In this document: one piece after another, positions 46,057 through 55,062 of the stretch
Layout: every line of letters begins with the position of its first letter
How positions within the stretch are numbered: the first letter of the stretch is position 1
Assembly (NCBI GenBank): GCA_030706145.1
Contig: JAUZPB010000008.1
Location: 1-64,000, forward strand
Reading direction: 5' to 3'
From: Bacteroidota bacterium
GTDB taxonomy: Bacteria > Bacteroidota > Ignavibacteria > Ignavibacteriales > SURF-24
DNA: 64,000 nucleotides
The notes under the pieces: model-generated
Told to the model about the DNA's origin: nothing
Seen by the model: the letters and a program-made list of their open reading frames with translations, nothing else
Database searches by the model: none
Program-made: the position numbers and the translations under genes

Positions 46057-46794
46057 ATGAAATTGGAATTAAATCATGACAGCGAAATACCTCTGCATAT
46101 TCAGGTAGAGAATATAATTCGTGATCTGATAAAAAAGGATAATTATAAAAATGGAGAAATGCTTCCAAAAGAAGAGGACCTGGCAAAAAGATTTGCAGTC
46201 TCAAGAAACACTGTACGCCATGCCTTCGATAAATTGGTCTATGAAGGACTTTTAGTTAGAAAAAAAGGAAAAGGAACGACTGTTGCCTTGCAGACTGTTT
46301 CAACTAGACTTGATAGCTGGCTTAGCTTTACAAATGAAATGAAACTAAAGGGCATTGAAGTTAAAAACTATGAAATATCAACATCTTTAATTAAATGTAA
46401 TAGTGAGCTTGCTAAGACCTTTGATATACCAGAAGGAAAAGAAATACTTAAGCTAGTTCGCCTTCGTGGCACAGTTGAACGCCCAATTGTCTATTTTATA
46501 TCCTATTTCCATCCGCGCGTTGGACTAAAGGGGACAGAGGATTTTTCAGTTCCTCTATATCAGCTTCTTGAAAAAGAATGTTCTGTCGTTGCCTCTTTAT
46601 CCAGAGAAGAAATATCGGCCCAGAAAGCTGATAAGGAAATTGCAGCCAAACTTCTGCTAAAGCCTGGTGAGCCGGTGCTATTTAGAAAAAGACATGTCTA
46701 TGATCCAGGCAAAAGAATAATTGAATATAATCTTGGCTATTACAGGGCCGACAGTTTTACTTATTCAATAGACATTAAAAGAGAAAATATATGA
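46057..46794 (+). CDS. GntR/HutC-family regulator of the mannose operon
   Basis: 245 residues. N-terminal winged helix (about 10-75; PLHIQVENIIRDLIKKDNY, PKEEDLAKRFAVSRNTVRHA) and a UTRA ligand-binding domain (about 92-240; LVRLRGTVERPIVYFISYFH). HutC-type repressors usually bind a sugar phosphate or amino sugar derivative. Its ATGA overlap with the ROK kinase gene couples the two, and the strong inverted repeat over the operon promoter is its natural target, giving autoregulation. Confidence 0.92.
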   Translation: MKLELNHDSEIPLHIQVENIIRDLIKKDNYKNGEMLPKEEDLAKRFAVSRNTVRHAFDKLVYEGLLVRKKGKGTTVALQTVSTRLDSWLSFTNEMKLKGIEVKNYEISTSLIKCNSELAKTFDIPEGKEILKLVRLRGTVERPIVYFISYFHPRVGLKGTEDFSVPLYQLLEKECSVVASLSREEISAQKADKEIAAKLLLKPGEPVLFRKRHVYDPGKRIIEYNLGYYRADSFTYSIDIKRENI

Positions 46795-47747
46795 CCTCTG
46801 CAGCAGTAGACCTTGGTGGAACCAGGATAAAGCTAGGTCTTATTGAAGGCAGTAGCTTACAATATTTTAAGATAATTCCAGCCTCTCCGGAAAATGGACT
46901 TAAAGATCTTTTGCCTGAAATCAAAGGCCAAATATCTGAAGCTGTAGAGACTCTTGCACTAGACATTAAAGACTTATCTGGAATAGGAATCTCTTTCCCA
47001 GGTCTGGTTAATTCAAAAGAGAATAGAATACTTTCAGCCCCGGTTGCAAAATATTCAGATGCTGCTTCGCTTGACCTGAAAAAGTGGGCCTTAAAGAGTT
47101 TTGCTTTACCTATAGTAGTTGAAAATGATGCAAATATGGCACTATTAGGTGAGTGGAAATATGGCGCTGGAAAAGACTGTGATAATTTGGTGATGGTTAC
47201 TTTGGGAACAGGTATTGGCACATCTGTGATAATAAATGGGGAGCCGCTGCGCGGAGTGCATTTTCAGGCAGGATGTCTGGGTGGTCACTTTACTCTAGAT
47301 GCAAATGGTGATAAATGTATTTGTGGCAATTATGGATGTATTGAAATGCAGACCTCTAAAGGTGCACTTTTGAAGATGCTGAAATCTGAAAGAGAGATTA
47401 CAAATAGCAGCCTTTTCAATGAGAAAAAACCTGACTTTAAGAAGTTATTTGAGCATGCAAAACAAAAAGATGCACTGGCAAAGAAAATCCTTGGACATAT
47501 CTTAAAGATCTGGGGAATTGCACTTGTTAACCTTATTCATGCTTATGATCCTGAGAAAATAATTATTAGTGGTGGAATAATAGGAGCAGATTATCCCATT
47601 GTCCAAAAGTTACAGGAATTTGTCAATAAGCATGCGTGGACTCCCTGGGGAGAAGTTAAGATCGTAAAAGCTCTCAATCCTGATTCAGCTGCATTATTTG
47701 GAGCACATTTTAAGCTAAATGAGTTAATAATTAAAAAATCTTTATGA
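46791..47747 (+). CDS. ROK-family sugar kinase, probable mannokinase
   Basis: 318 residues. ATP-binding motif VDLGGTRIKLG at about 6-16, catalytic Asp113 (VENDANMALLGE), phosphate-2 region TLGTGIGTSVI at about 137-147, and the ROK zinc site His166, Cys176, Cys178, Cys183 (GHFTLD...CICGNYGC). It lacks a helix-turn-helix, so it is a kinase rather than a NagC-type repressor. Next to mannose-6-phosphate isomerase it most likely makes mannose-6-phosphate; glucose or fructose may also be accepted. Overlaps both neighbours by 4 bp. Confidence 0.9.
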   Translation: MTSAAVDLGGTRIKLGLIEGSSLQYFKIIPASPENGLKDLLPEIKGQISEAVETLALDIKDLSGIGISFPGLVNSKENRILSAPVAKYSDAASLDLKKWALKSFALPIVVENDANMALLGEWKYGAGKDCDNLVMVTLGTGIGTSVIINGEPLRGVHFQAGCLGGHFTLDANGDKCICGNYGCIEMQTSKGALLKMLKSEREITNSSLFNEKKPDFKKLFEHAKQKDALAKKILGHILKIWGIALVNLIHAYDPEKIIISGGIIGADYPIVQKLQEFVNKHAWTPWGEVKIVKALNPDSAALFGAHFKLNELIIKKSL

Positions 47748-49498
47748 ACACATCGTTTAATAAATATCCTTTCGTTTCTGTTAAGGGCTATGAGCATAGC
47801 TGCAAGGCAGGTTGGACTAATATACTTCTGGAACTAAGCTTGGCCCTTAATAACATTTCAAAAAGTAAAAAGATAATAACAATTGAATGCTATACGGGGG
47901 TCTATGAAAGTAAACTTCTTGAAGCAATTTCCGAAAATCTTAAACCTGCACTAACAATACTTAGCAAAGATGCCTTTAAGTCCGAAATGGAGATACGTCA
48001 AATAGTATCAAAGGATCTCTCAGATGATCCGGTCTTCGGTAAACTGACTTCACTTACCTTTGATGACTATTTCGACAAAGAAAAATTTCAGGCTTTAAGA
48101 CGAAAGATCTTAAATGTACAAGAAGGAATAATCTTGGTCTTGGGTACGGGAGCTTCCTTATTAGCAGAAGATAGCGACATTCTCATATATGCAGATATGC
48201 CCAGATGGGAAATACAGCAAAGGTTCAGAAAAAACCTTGCAGGGAATTTAGGCGTTTGCAATAATAGTGATCAGCCTGCATTAAAGTATAAATGGGCTTT
48301 TTTTATTGACTGGCGCCTATGTGATACTCTGAAGAAAAATGTATTTCTTAAAGCGGATTATTTCCTTGATACTACACTTTCTGAAGTGCCTAAAATTTTG
48401 GATGCAGAAGCTCTAAAAGATGCACTTCATCAGACATCTAAAGGTCCATTTTCAGTAGTGCCTTTTTTTGACCCTGGACCATGGGGTGGGCAATGGATGA
48501 AGAAGGTTTGTGACCTTGATAAAAATGTGCCGAACTTTGCTTGGTGTTTTAATTGTGTCCCTGAAGAAAATAGCCTGCTCTTAAAATTCGGAAATGAGCT
48601 TTTTGAAACTCCCTCAATTAATCTGGTATTCTTTAAGCCAAAAGAGCTGCTTGGTGATTTTATATACAACAAATTTGGAGCAGAATTCCCTATCCGTTTT
48701 GATTACCTCGATACAATTGATGGTGGTAACCTTAGCCTTCAGGTTCATCCTCTTACAGAATATATAAAAGAAAAATTCAACTGGCCTTACACTCAGGATG
48801 AAAGTTATTATATCATGGATGCAAAACCAGGGGCAAGTGTTTATCTTGGACTAAAAGACAATATAAACAAAGACTCTATGAGGGCTGCCCTTTTAAGGGC
48901 TGAAAAGGGCAAGAATGAATTTCAAGCAGATAAATATGTCGAAAAATGGCAGGCTAAAAAACACGACCATTTCCTGATACCTGCAGGTACAGTTCACTGT
49001 TCTGGAAAAGATTCACTTGTACTTGAAATAAGTTCGACTCCATACATCTTTACCTTTAAGCTTTGGGACTGGGCTAGAAATGGACTTGATGGCAAACCTA
49101 GGCCTACACATATTGAACATGGCCTGAATGTAATACAGTTTAACAGAACTGCAAAATGGACAAAGGAAAATCTAATTAACCGCTTTGTAACCCTATCTGA
49201 ATCTAGTGGATGCAAAGAAGAAAAGACAGGTCTTCATGAACTTGAGTTCATAGAGACCAGAAGACATACATTTTCAAATAAAGTCCTGCATAATACTCAT
49301 GGCACTGTAAACGTACTTACACTTGTTGATGGTGCAGAAGCCATTGTAGAAAGCCCTGACTTATTTTTTGAACCCTTCATTGTAAGATATGGCGAAACAT
49401 TTATTGTTCCGGCTTCTGTGGGAGAATATACAATATCACCCTATGGAATTTCAGAAGGTAAAATCTGTATGACTATGAAAGCTTTTGTAAGAGAATAA
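47744..49498 (+). CDS. manA: Long-form class I mannose-6-phosphate isomerase with N-terminal kinase-like domain
   Basis: 584 residues, against about 310-400 for ordinary type I enzymes. The C-terminal part (from about 232) is the cupin isomerase: zinc ligands Gln333 and His335 (LSLQVHPLTEY), Glu353 (QDESYYIM) and His418 (IPAGTVHCSG). It interconverts mannose-6-phosphate and fructose-6-phosphate. The N-terminal ~225 residues look like a degenerate nucleoside/uridine-kinase-like P-loop protein: strands IITIECYTG and IILVLGTGASLL, then IYADMPRWEIQQRFRKN, but no GxxxxGK(S/T) Walker A is seen, so ATP binding is doubtful. It may be structural or regulatory. Overlaps the ROK kinase gene by 4 bp (ATGA), so strictly co-translated. 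Confidence 0.85.
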   Translation: MNTSFNKYPFVSVKGYEHSCKAGWTNILLELSLALNNISKSKKIITIECYTGVYESKLLEAISENLKPALTILSKDAFKSEMEIRQIVSKDLSDDPVFGKLTSLTFDDYFDKEKFQALRRKILNVQEGIILVLGTGASLLAEDSDILIYADMPRWEIQQRFRKNLAGNLGVCNNSDQPALKYKWAFFIDWRLCDTLKKNVFLKADYFLDTTLSEVPKILDAEALKDALHQTSKGPFSVVPFFDPGPWGGQWMKKVCDLDKNVPNFAWCFNCVPEENSLLLKFGNELFETPSINLVFFKPKELLGDFIYNKFGAEFPIRFDYLDTIDGGNLSLQVHPLTEYIKEKFNWPYTQDESYYIMDAKPGASVYLGLKDNINKDSMRAALLRAEKGKNEFQADKYVEKWQAKKHDHFLIPAGTVHCSGKDSLVLEISSTPYIFTFKLWDWARNGLDGKPRPTHIEHGLNVIQFNRTAKWTKENLINRFVTLSESSGCKEEKTGLHELEFIETRRHTFSNKVLHNTHGTVNVLTLVDGAEAIVESPDLFFEPFIVRYGETFIVPASVGEYTISPYGISEGKICMTMKAFVRE

Positions 49499-49522
49499 TA
49501 TTTAATCAATAGGTAAATAAAT

Positions 49523-52500
49523 ATGAAAAAGATCTTCTGTACATCTTTCATCTTGCTATCGGTTTTGTCTTTCTGTGGCTATTCGGCGGCCGTCCCGAAA
49601 AGCTCAAAGAAAGTTAAGTATCTGCAGGGCTATTCCCGCGCTATCATAGGTGGGGGATTTTCATATCACTCACCAAATCCTTCTATTAATGATGCCCTTC
49701 TTGTAAGGGCAAATAAACTGCTTAATAAGATCGAATGGGAAAGTGAAATAGTCCCAAATGATTACAAAGGGAAAACCATTAGCTTCATCTGGCTATTTGC
49801 AATATCAAGGGATAATATTGACCGTAAGTTTCATATGAAAATAGGTGATAAATTCTCTTTTGACTTTAAAAATGACCTTGGAAGAAAACTAGGGCAGTGG
49901 AGCATTAAGGGAGTAAATGGTTCAAAGCTGACATTTAAGGCAACTATGGCAGACCAAAATGATGACCTTATGGGTATAGCTATAGTTGAACTTCCGGCTA
50001 AAGAAGTGGAAAAGGGAAAACCTTTAAGCTTTACTGTTGAGGGTGAAGATGCACAGAGCCAGGAATGGTATATGACTTTCCAGGGAGAGGTAAAAGAAAA
50101 AGTAGATCTTTACCAGACTGATTGTGTTTCTAAAGAAGGCAACAAAGAATTTCAGAGCATAGGCCTGGAAGTTTTCCATATTGGCAGTAAGGAAAAATTA
50201 GCTGTATCGTTAGATGATGGATCTATCTTAAATGATTATCTTCAGGAAGGCAATAACAGATTTAATATAAATATCCCAAGGCTATTCAAAGATAAAGATC
50301 TTAAAGCAAAGGTAAAGATAGGGAAAGATATTGTAGAAAAAACTATTCATATTAGACCCGTCAAAGAAATGACAGTTTTCATTCTTCCTCATTCACATAC
50401 TGATATTGGTTATACAGCCATACAGACAGAAATTGAAGAAAAACAGATGCAGAACCTAAAAAAGGGTATTGAGTTTGCAAAAAAAACAGCAAACTACCCT
50501 GAAGGCTCCAGGTTTGTCTGGAATGTAGAGGTATTGTGGGCTGCTGACCTCTATTTAAAGAGAATGAGTGAAAAAGACAAAGAGGATTTTTTTGATGCTG
50601 TAAAAAAAGGTTATGTGGCATTAAATGGAATGTATCTTAACGTTTTGACTGGACTGTGCCGCCCTGAAGAGCTATTAAGACTATTTAAATATTCTACTGA
50701 ACTTGAGAATAAATGCAATACAAAGATCGATGCTGCCATGACAAGCGATATCCCTGGAAATACATGGGGCAGCGTTACGGCTATGGCAGAGGCAGGTATT
50801 AAATATTTTTCGACTGCACCAAACAGTTTTGACCGCATAGGAGATATTCTGGTTAAATGGGAAAATAAACCTTTTTACTGGTCCTCTCCTTCAGGAAAAG
50901 AAAAAGTCTTGGTCTGGATACCTTATAAAGGCTACGCACTGTCTCATGCAATGAAGGGGCTCAATGATTCATTTATCTCCGAATATATGAACATTCTGGC
51001 AAATGAAAATTATCCCTATGATATTTCTTATATTCGCTGGAGCGGACATGGTGATAATGCAGTTCCGGAGATTGAAGTTTCTGATTTTGTTAAACAATGG
51101 AACTCGAAATATATCTGGCCCAGACTTGTCATCTCATCTGCAAGCAATGCATTTAAGAGCTTTGAAAATAAATACGGCGATAAACTACCTGTAATAAAGG
51201 GGGACTGGACACCTTACTGGGAAGATGGAGCAGGATCCTCAGCCCTGGAAACTGCAATGAATAGAGCTAGTTCTGATAGGCTCACTCAAGCTGAAGCCTT
51301 ATGGGCAATGTTAAATCCAAAGGATTATCCGGCAAATGAATTTGATGAGGCTTGGAAAAAGGTTCTGCTTTACTCAGAGCATACCTGGGGAGCATGGTGC
51401 AGCGTCTCTGATCCAGAGAGTAAAATGACAAAAGAGCAGTGGGATATAAAGCAGTCTTATGCTCTTCAGGCTGATAAACAATCCCACATGCTTCTGCAAA
51501 AATCCTTTGATCATTTGGAAAATAATAATTCTTTTATTGACGTCTTTAATACAGCATCATGGACACGCTCAGAAATTGTCGTGGTCTCAAAAGAGCTCTC
51601 CTCAATAGGCGACAAGGTAACAAACCTTGATGGTACACCTGTTGCTTCGCAAAGACTTTCTGATGGAACTCTCGCTGTTATGATAAAGGATATACCTCCA
51701 TTTTCATCAAGAAGAATTAAGATCGAAAAGGGGGATGCTTTTTCTGAAGGTCAAGTTTCAGTAAATGGTAATATAATTGATAATGGAATTGTCAGGGTAA
51801 AAGTTGACAAAACTAATGGTACAATAACTGAACTTAATTATAATGGTGTTGATGGAAACTTTGCTGATAATAAGAATGGTTATGGCCTTAATTGTTTTCT
51901 TTATCTGCCGGGAGAAAAACTTTCAGATGTAAAACAGGATAGTAATATAAAAATTTCAATAGGGGAGAAAGGACCACTTGTAGCATCTCTTATTGTTGAG
52001 TCTGAAGCTCCATCTTGTAATAAGCTTACCCGCGAAGTCAAACTTACGGCCGGCCAGGACAGAATTGATATAATAAATACGATCGACAAAAAAAGAGCTG
52101 AGATTAGTCCTATTGCAGGTGACGGTGCTTTTGCTCAGAAAGGCGGAAAGGAAAGCCTGAATTTTGCATTCCCATTTAATGTAATTGATGGGAAAATAAA
52201 AATGGATATTCCTCTTGGCATAATGCAACCGGAAAAGGATCAGATGCCAAGCGCATGCAAAAATTGGCTTACAGTTAGTAGATGGGTGGATGTATCAAAT
52301 GATAACTCTGGAATTATCTGGGCTACACCTGATGCTCCGCTTCTGCAGATTGGTGAGCTATCTGCAAACCTTACAGGCTCGCAGACCAATCCGGATGTTT
52401 GGAGAAAGACAATTAAGCCAAGTCAGAGCATTTTCTCCTGGGTGATGAATAATCACTGGAGTACTAACTACAGGGCTTACCAGGAAGGAATTGTCACCTT

Positions 52501-52870
52501 TCGTTATGCACTAAAACCCCATAAGGAGTTCTCTGGGGCAGAAGCCTCAAAGCTTGCTATATCTGTAAGTCAACCTCTGATTGCTCTTCAGGCAAAGAAA
52601 CAAAAAACCGACCTGCCTTTACTAAAGGTTGGACCTGAAGATCTAATTGTTACTTCACTAAAGCCAAGTGATGATAAAAGGGCAGTAATGATCAGTATTT
52701 TTAATTGCTCTGACAAAAAAGAAAAAGTTCAGATTAACTGGCCCAATGAAGGCGTAAAACCCAAATCGATTTGGTTAAGTAATACATCAGAAGAACAGTT
52801 ATCTCCCATTGCAGATCCCGAAATTTCACCAATGGACCTGCTTATTCTGAGAGCTGAGCTTTACAATTGA
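49523..52870 (+). CDS. Exported GH38 alpha-mannosidase
   Basis: 1115 residues. Signal peptide about 1-22 (LSVLSFCGYSAA; the lipobox is poor). The first ~280 residues are a beta-rich domain I cannot name. The GH38 catalytic core then starts: metal ligands His292 and Asp294 (PHSHTDIGYT), nucleophile and ligand Asp409 (MTSDIPGNTWG), late His620 (YSEHTWGAW); the C-terminal third is the beta-sandwich region of the family. It would release mannose from alpha-mannosides outside the cytoplasmic membrane. Last gene of the mannose operon, 24 bp after the isomerase, ended by a shared terminator. Confidence 0.92.
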   Translation: MKKIFCTSFILLSVLSFCGYSAAVPKSSKKVKYLQGYSRAIIGGGFSYHSPNPSINDALLVRANKLLNKIEWESEIVPNDYKGKTISFIWLFAISRDNIDRKFHMKIGDKFSFDFKNDLGRKLGQWSIKGVNGSKLTFKATMADQNDDLMGIAIVELPAKEVEKGKPLSFTVEGEDAQSQEWYMTFQGEVKEKVDLYQTDCVSKEGNKEFQSIGLEVFHIGSKEKLAVSLDDGSILNDYLQEGNNRFNINIPRLFKDKDLKAKVKIGKDIVEKTIHIRPVKEMTVFILPHSHTDIGYTAIQTEIEEKQMQNLKKGIEFAKKTANYPEGSRFVWNVEVLWAADLYLKRMSEKDKEDFFDAVKKGYVALNGMYLNVLTGLCRPEELLRLFKYSTELENKCNTKIDAAMTSDIPGNTWGSVTAMAEAGIKYFSTAPNSFDRIGDILVKWENKPFYWSSPSGKEKVLVWIPYKGYALSHAMKGLNDSFISEYMNILANENYPYDISYIRWSGHGDNAVPEIEVSDFVKQWNSKYIWPRLVISSASNAFKSFENKYGDKLPVIKGDWTPYWEDGAGSSALETAMNRASSDRLTQAEALWAMLNPKDYPANEFDEAWKKVLLYSEHTWGAWCSVSDPESKMTKEQWDIKQSYALQADKQSHMLLQKSFDHLENNNSFIDVFNTASWTRSEIVVVSKELSSIGDKVTNLDGTPVASQRLSDGTLAVMIKDIPPFSSRRIKIEKGDAFSEGQVSVNGNIIDNGIVRVKVDKTNGTITELNYNGVDGNFADNKNGYGLNCFLYLPGEKLSDVKQDSNIKISIGEKGPLVASLIVESEAPSCNKLTREVKLTAGQDRIDIINTIDKKRAEISPIAGDGAFAQKGGKESLNFAFPFNVIDGKIKMDIPLGIMQPEKDQMPSACKNWLTVSRWVDVSNDNSGIIWATPDAPLLQIGELSANLTGSQTNPDVWRKTIKPSQSIFSWVMNNHWSTNYRAYQEGIVTFRYALKPHKEFSGAEASKLAISVSQPLIALQAKKQKTDLPLLKVGPEDLIVTSLKPSDDKRAVMISIFNCSDKKEKVQINWPNEGVKPKSIWLSNTSEEQLSPIADPEISPMDLLILRAELYN

Positions 52871-52947
52871 TTTGCAATTAAAGACAGATGAAGGGAAAAG
52901 CTATTCCCAAAATAAAAGTTGGATTAAGATAAAACGTGTAATAAAAT

Positions 52948-52980
52948 AAAAAGGCCGGAGCGGGACACTCCGGTCTTTTT
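52948..52980. terminator. Bidirectional terminator after the mannosidase gene
   Basis: AAAAAGGCCGGAG (52948-52960) and CTCCGGTCTTTTT (52968-52980), 13 bp with one G-T pair, 7-nt loop. Shared by the convergent histidine kinase gene. Confidence 0.85.
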
Positions 52981-52991
52981 ATTTAGTTAAT

Positions 52992-54911
52992 TTAAACTTT
53001 AGTGGTTTCATGCTGTGATTGATCATTATTTACTATTTCTTTAAACTTAACTGAAAATGTGCTTCCAGCGTTCTTTTCGCTTCTTACCATAATAACTGCA
53101 TTATTGAATTCACAGTACTTTTTTACCAGTGCAAGACCTAAGCCATTACCTTCAAATTTGCGCCTGTATCCCTGTTCTTCCTGTGAAAATGGTGTAAAAA
53201 GTTTTTCTAAAAACTCCTTGGACATGCCTATACCAGTATCACTTACATCCACACAAAGTGATCCATTATCCGTTTTGTAAAGCTGGATATTAATCTCACC
53301 ATGATTTGTATATTTTATTGCGTTATCGACAAGATTAACAAATATTTGATTTACTGTGTAAAGATCTCCTATTATTAAGGGGATTTCAGTATTGCTGATA
53401 ACACTCAATTTTAGCTGTTTTAGCGCCGCTAACGAGGAAAATTCATTTATTAAATTATTTAGTACTTCTTTTTCAATATTAATTTTCTTGTAGTTGCATT
53501 CGAAGGACCCTGTCTTTATCTCGGACATACTCAATATCATGTCAATTGTTCTTATGATCCTTCTTGAGCTGCTGTCAATTGCATTAAAGCTGAACTTCAT
53601 ATCTTCATTAAGTGGACTGTGAAATTCCTCTTTTATCAGTGATATGAAGTTAAGCATAGTATTAATAGGAGATCTTATCTCGTGAGACATCTGCTCAAGA
53701 AATTCAGTTTTAAGCCTGCTGGATTCTTCTGCTTTTTCCTTTGCAATTCTTAACTCATCTTCAACTGCCTTTATCTTAACTATCTCATTTTTTAATCTTT
53801 CATTGGCCTTGTTTAAGTCAATTGTCCTTTCATCTACCAGAGTTTCAAGATTGCCCTTAATTTCACGCAGCTCATTTTCTATCCTGGTTCTTTCAGTGAT
53901 TTCATCTAGAAGCTCTTTTTTCTGTTTGAAAAACTGGACAATTAGTAAGGAAAGTTGACCGAATTCATCCTTTTTCTTAAGTAGTTTTGACATATATTGC
54001 GGCAGTTCTGATCGCAGACTCTTTGAAATTAGTCGCAAAGGATAGTTTACAGTAAAATAAAGGAAGATAGAACTAAACAGTAATAATAAAATTGTAAATA
54101 TGAGAATAGAATAAAACTGCAGCTTTGCAAAGTAATCAAGCTTACTGTGAATTGGATCGTCTTTCTTTGACTTTACAGTAGAGATAACTTTCCCATCAAA
54201 ACTGCAAAGTTTAGTATAACTCGTTACAGAGCCCTCCGTGCTTGCTTTGTCACCTCGCCTTGGATTTAGCTCTACTTCTGATCGTATTAAATTCGAAATT
54301 CTTTTAAGATATTCTTTTGACCAAATTCTGCCTGTAAAAAGATAACCTGAAGGAGCTTGCAGTCTTAAGGTATCCATTGAGGGGTGTATTGATGCCCCGT
54401 AGACTTCCATGACCAAATTTCCCTGAAAAGGAATAAAGAAGTGGTAGAACTTATTTTTATTTAATAGGTCAATAAACTTCTTGTCGCTGACTGGCAAATT
54501 ATAAAGTGAGTCTTTCATTGCCCTTGTTTTTAAAGATACCAGCCTTAAAGATGGGGAGAAGATCCAGATGGCATTTGCATTAAAGGTTGCTAATGCAGGC
54601 GTTATATTCTCTGATTCCCACCTTGAATTCGGTCTTTTTACATAACTGACCATTTCATCCCAAAGTGAGTAGTCACTTGTAAATGCTTCAAGATTATTTC
54701 CCATAAGCCCAATCGAGATCGCTAATAGATCCGATTGTTCTGCTTTCTGACCTTTCAGAAGCACCGTAATTCTGTTATTCTCAAAAGCCTTGAGTATAAT
54801 AAGTCCTGTTGAAAATATAATCCCCATGCAGAGCAACAAAACTAACATCTTAATCTGTATGCTGGATCTCATTGTCCTTACTTTTCCTGGTAGATAGTTA
54901 AAGAGAGTCAT
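52992..54911 (-). CDS. CHASE4 sensor histidine kinase
   Basis: 639 residues. Helix 1 at about 21-41, a CHASE4-type periplasmic sensor at about 60-250 (TSDYSLWDEMVSYV is typical), helix 2 at about 266-288, a HAMP-like segment and a long coiled coil at about 330-400, HisKA with phospho-acceptor His410 (LEQMSHEIRSP), HATPase with N-box (NLVDNAIKYTN at about 526), Asp558 (SDTGIGMS) and GNGLGLAL at about 588-595. All boxes intact. Start may be the second Met (MRSSIQIKM). No response regulator nearby, so its partner is elsewhere. Signal unknown. Confidence 0.92.
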   Translation of the reverse strand: MTLFNYLPGKVRTMRSSIQIKMLVLLLCMGIIFSTGLIILKAFENNRITVLLKGQKAEQSDLLAISIGLMGNNLEAFTSDYSLWDEMVSYVKRPNSRWESENITPALATFNANAIWIFSPSLRLVSLKTRAMKDSLYNLPVSDKKFIDLLNKNKFYHFFIPFQGNLVMEVYGASIHPSMDTLRLQAPSGYLFTGRIWSKEYLKRISNLIRSEVELNPRRGDKASTEGSVTSYTKLCSFDGKVISTVKSKKDDPIHSKLDYFAKLQFYSILIFTILLLLFSSIFLYFTVNYPLRLISKSLRSELPQYMSKLLKKKDEFGQLSLLIVQFFKQKKELLDEITERTRIENELREIKGNLETLVDERTIDLNKANERLKNEIVKIKAVEDELRIAKEKAEESSRLKTEFLEQMSHEIRSPINTMLNFISLIKEEFHSPLNEDMKFSFNAIDSSSRRIIRTIDMILSMSEIKTGSFECNYKKINIEKEVLNNLINEFSSLAALKQLKLSVISNTEIPLIIGDLYTVNQIFVNLVDNAIKYTNHGEINIQLYKTDNGSLCVDVSDTGIGMSKEFLEKLFTPFSQEEQGYRRKFEGNGLGLALVKKYCEFNNAVIMVRSEKNAGSTFSVKFKEIVNNDQSQHETTKV

Positions 54912-55062
54912 TAATTAGAAAAAATTTTAAAAATCTTTGGCGCAAAAAGCCTGATAATATAAAAAATTAGTTTAACTTTAAAGAACTATTTTCAAATACA
55001 GTAATGCCTGGTATTTCAATATTGATTATTTAGTATTTTTTAATACGAAGATTAAGTTTTAG

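Noticed and set aside
46775-47221. Minus-strand open frame of 148 codons over the ROK kinase gene
   Set aside because: Opposite strand of an intact kinase with all motifs; no start signals or family resemblance.
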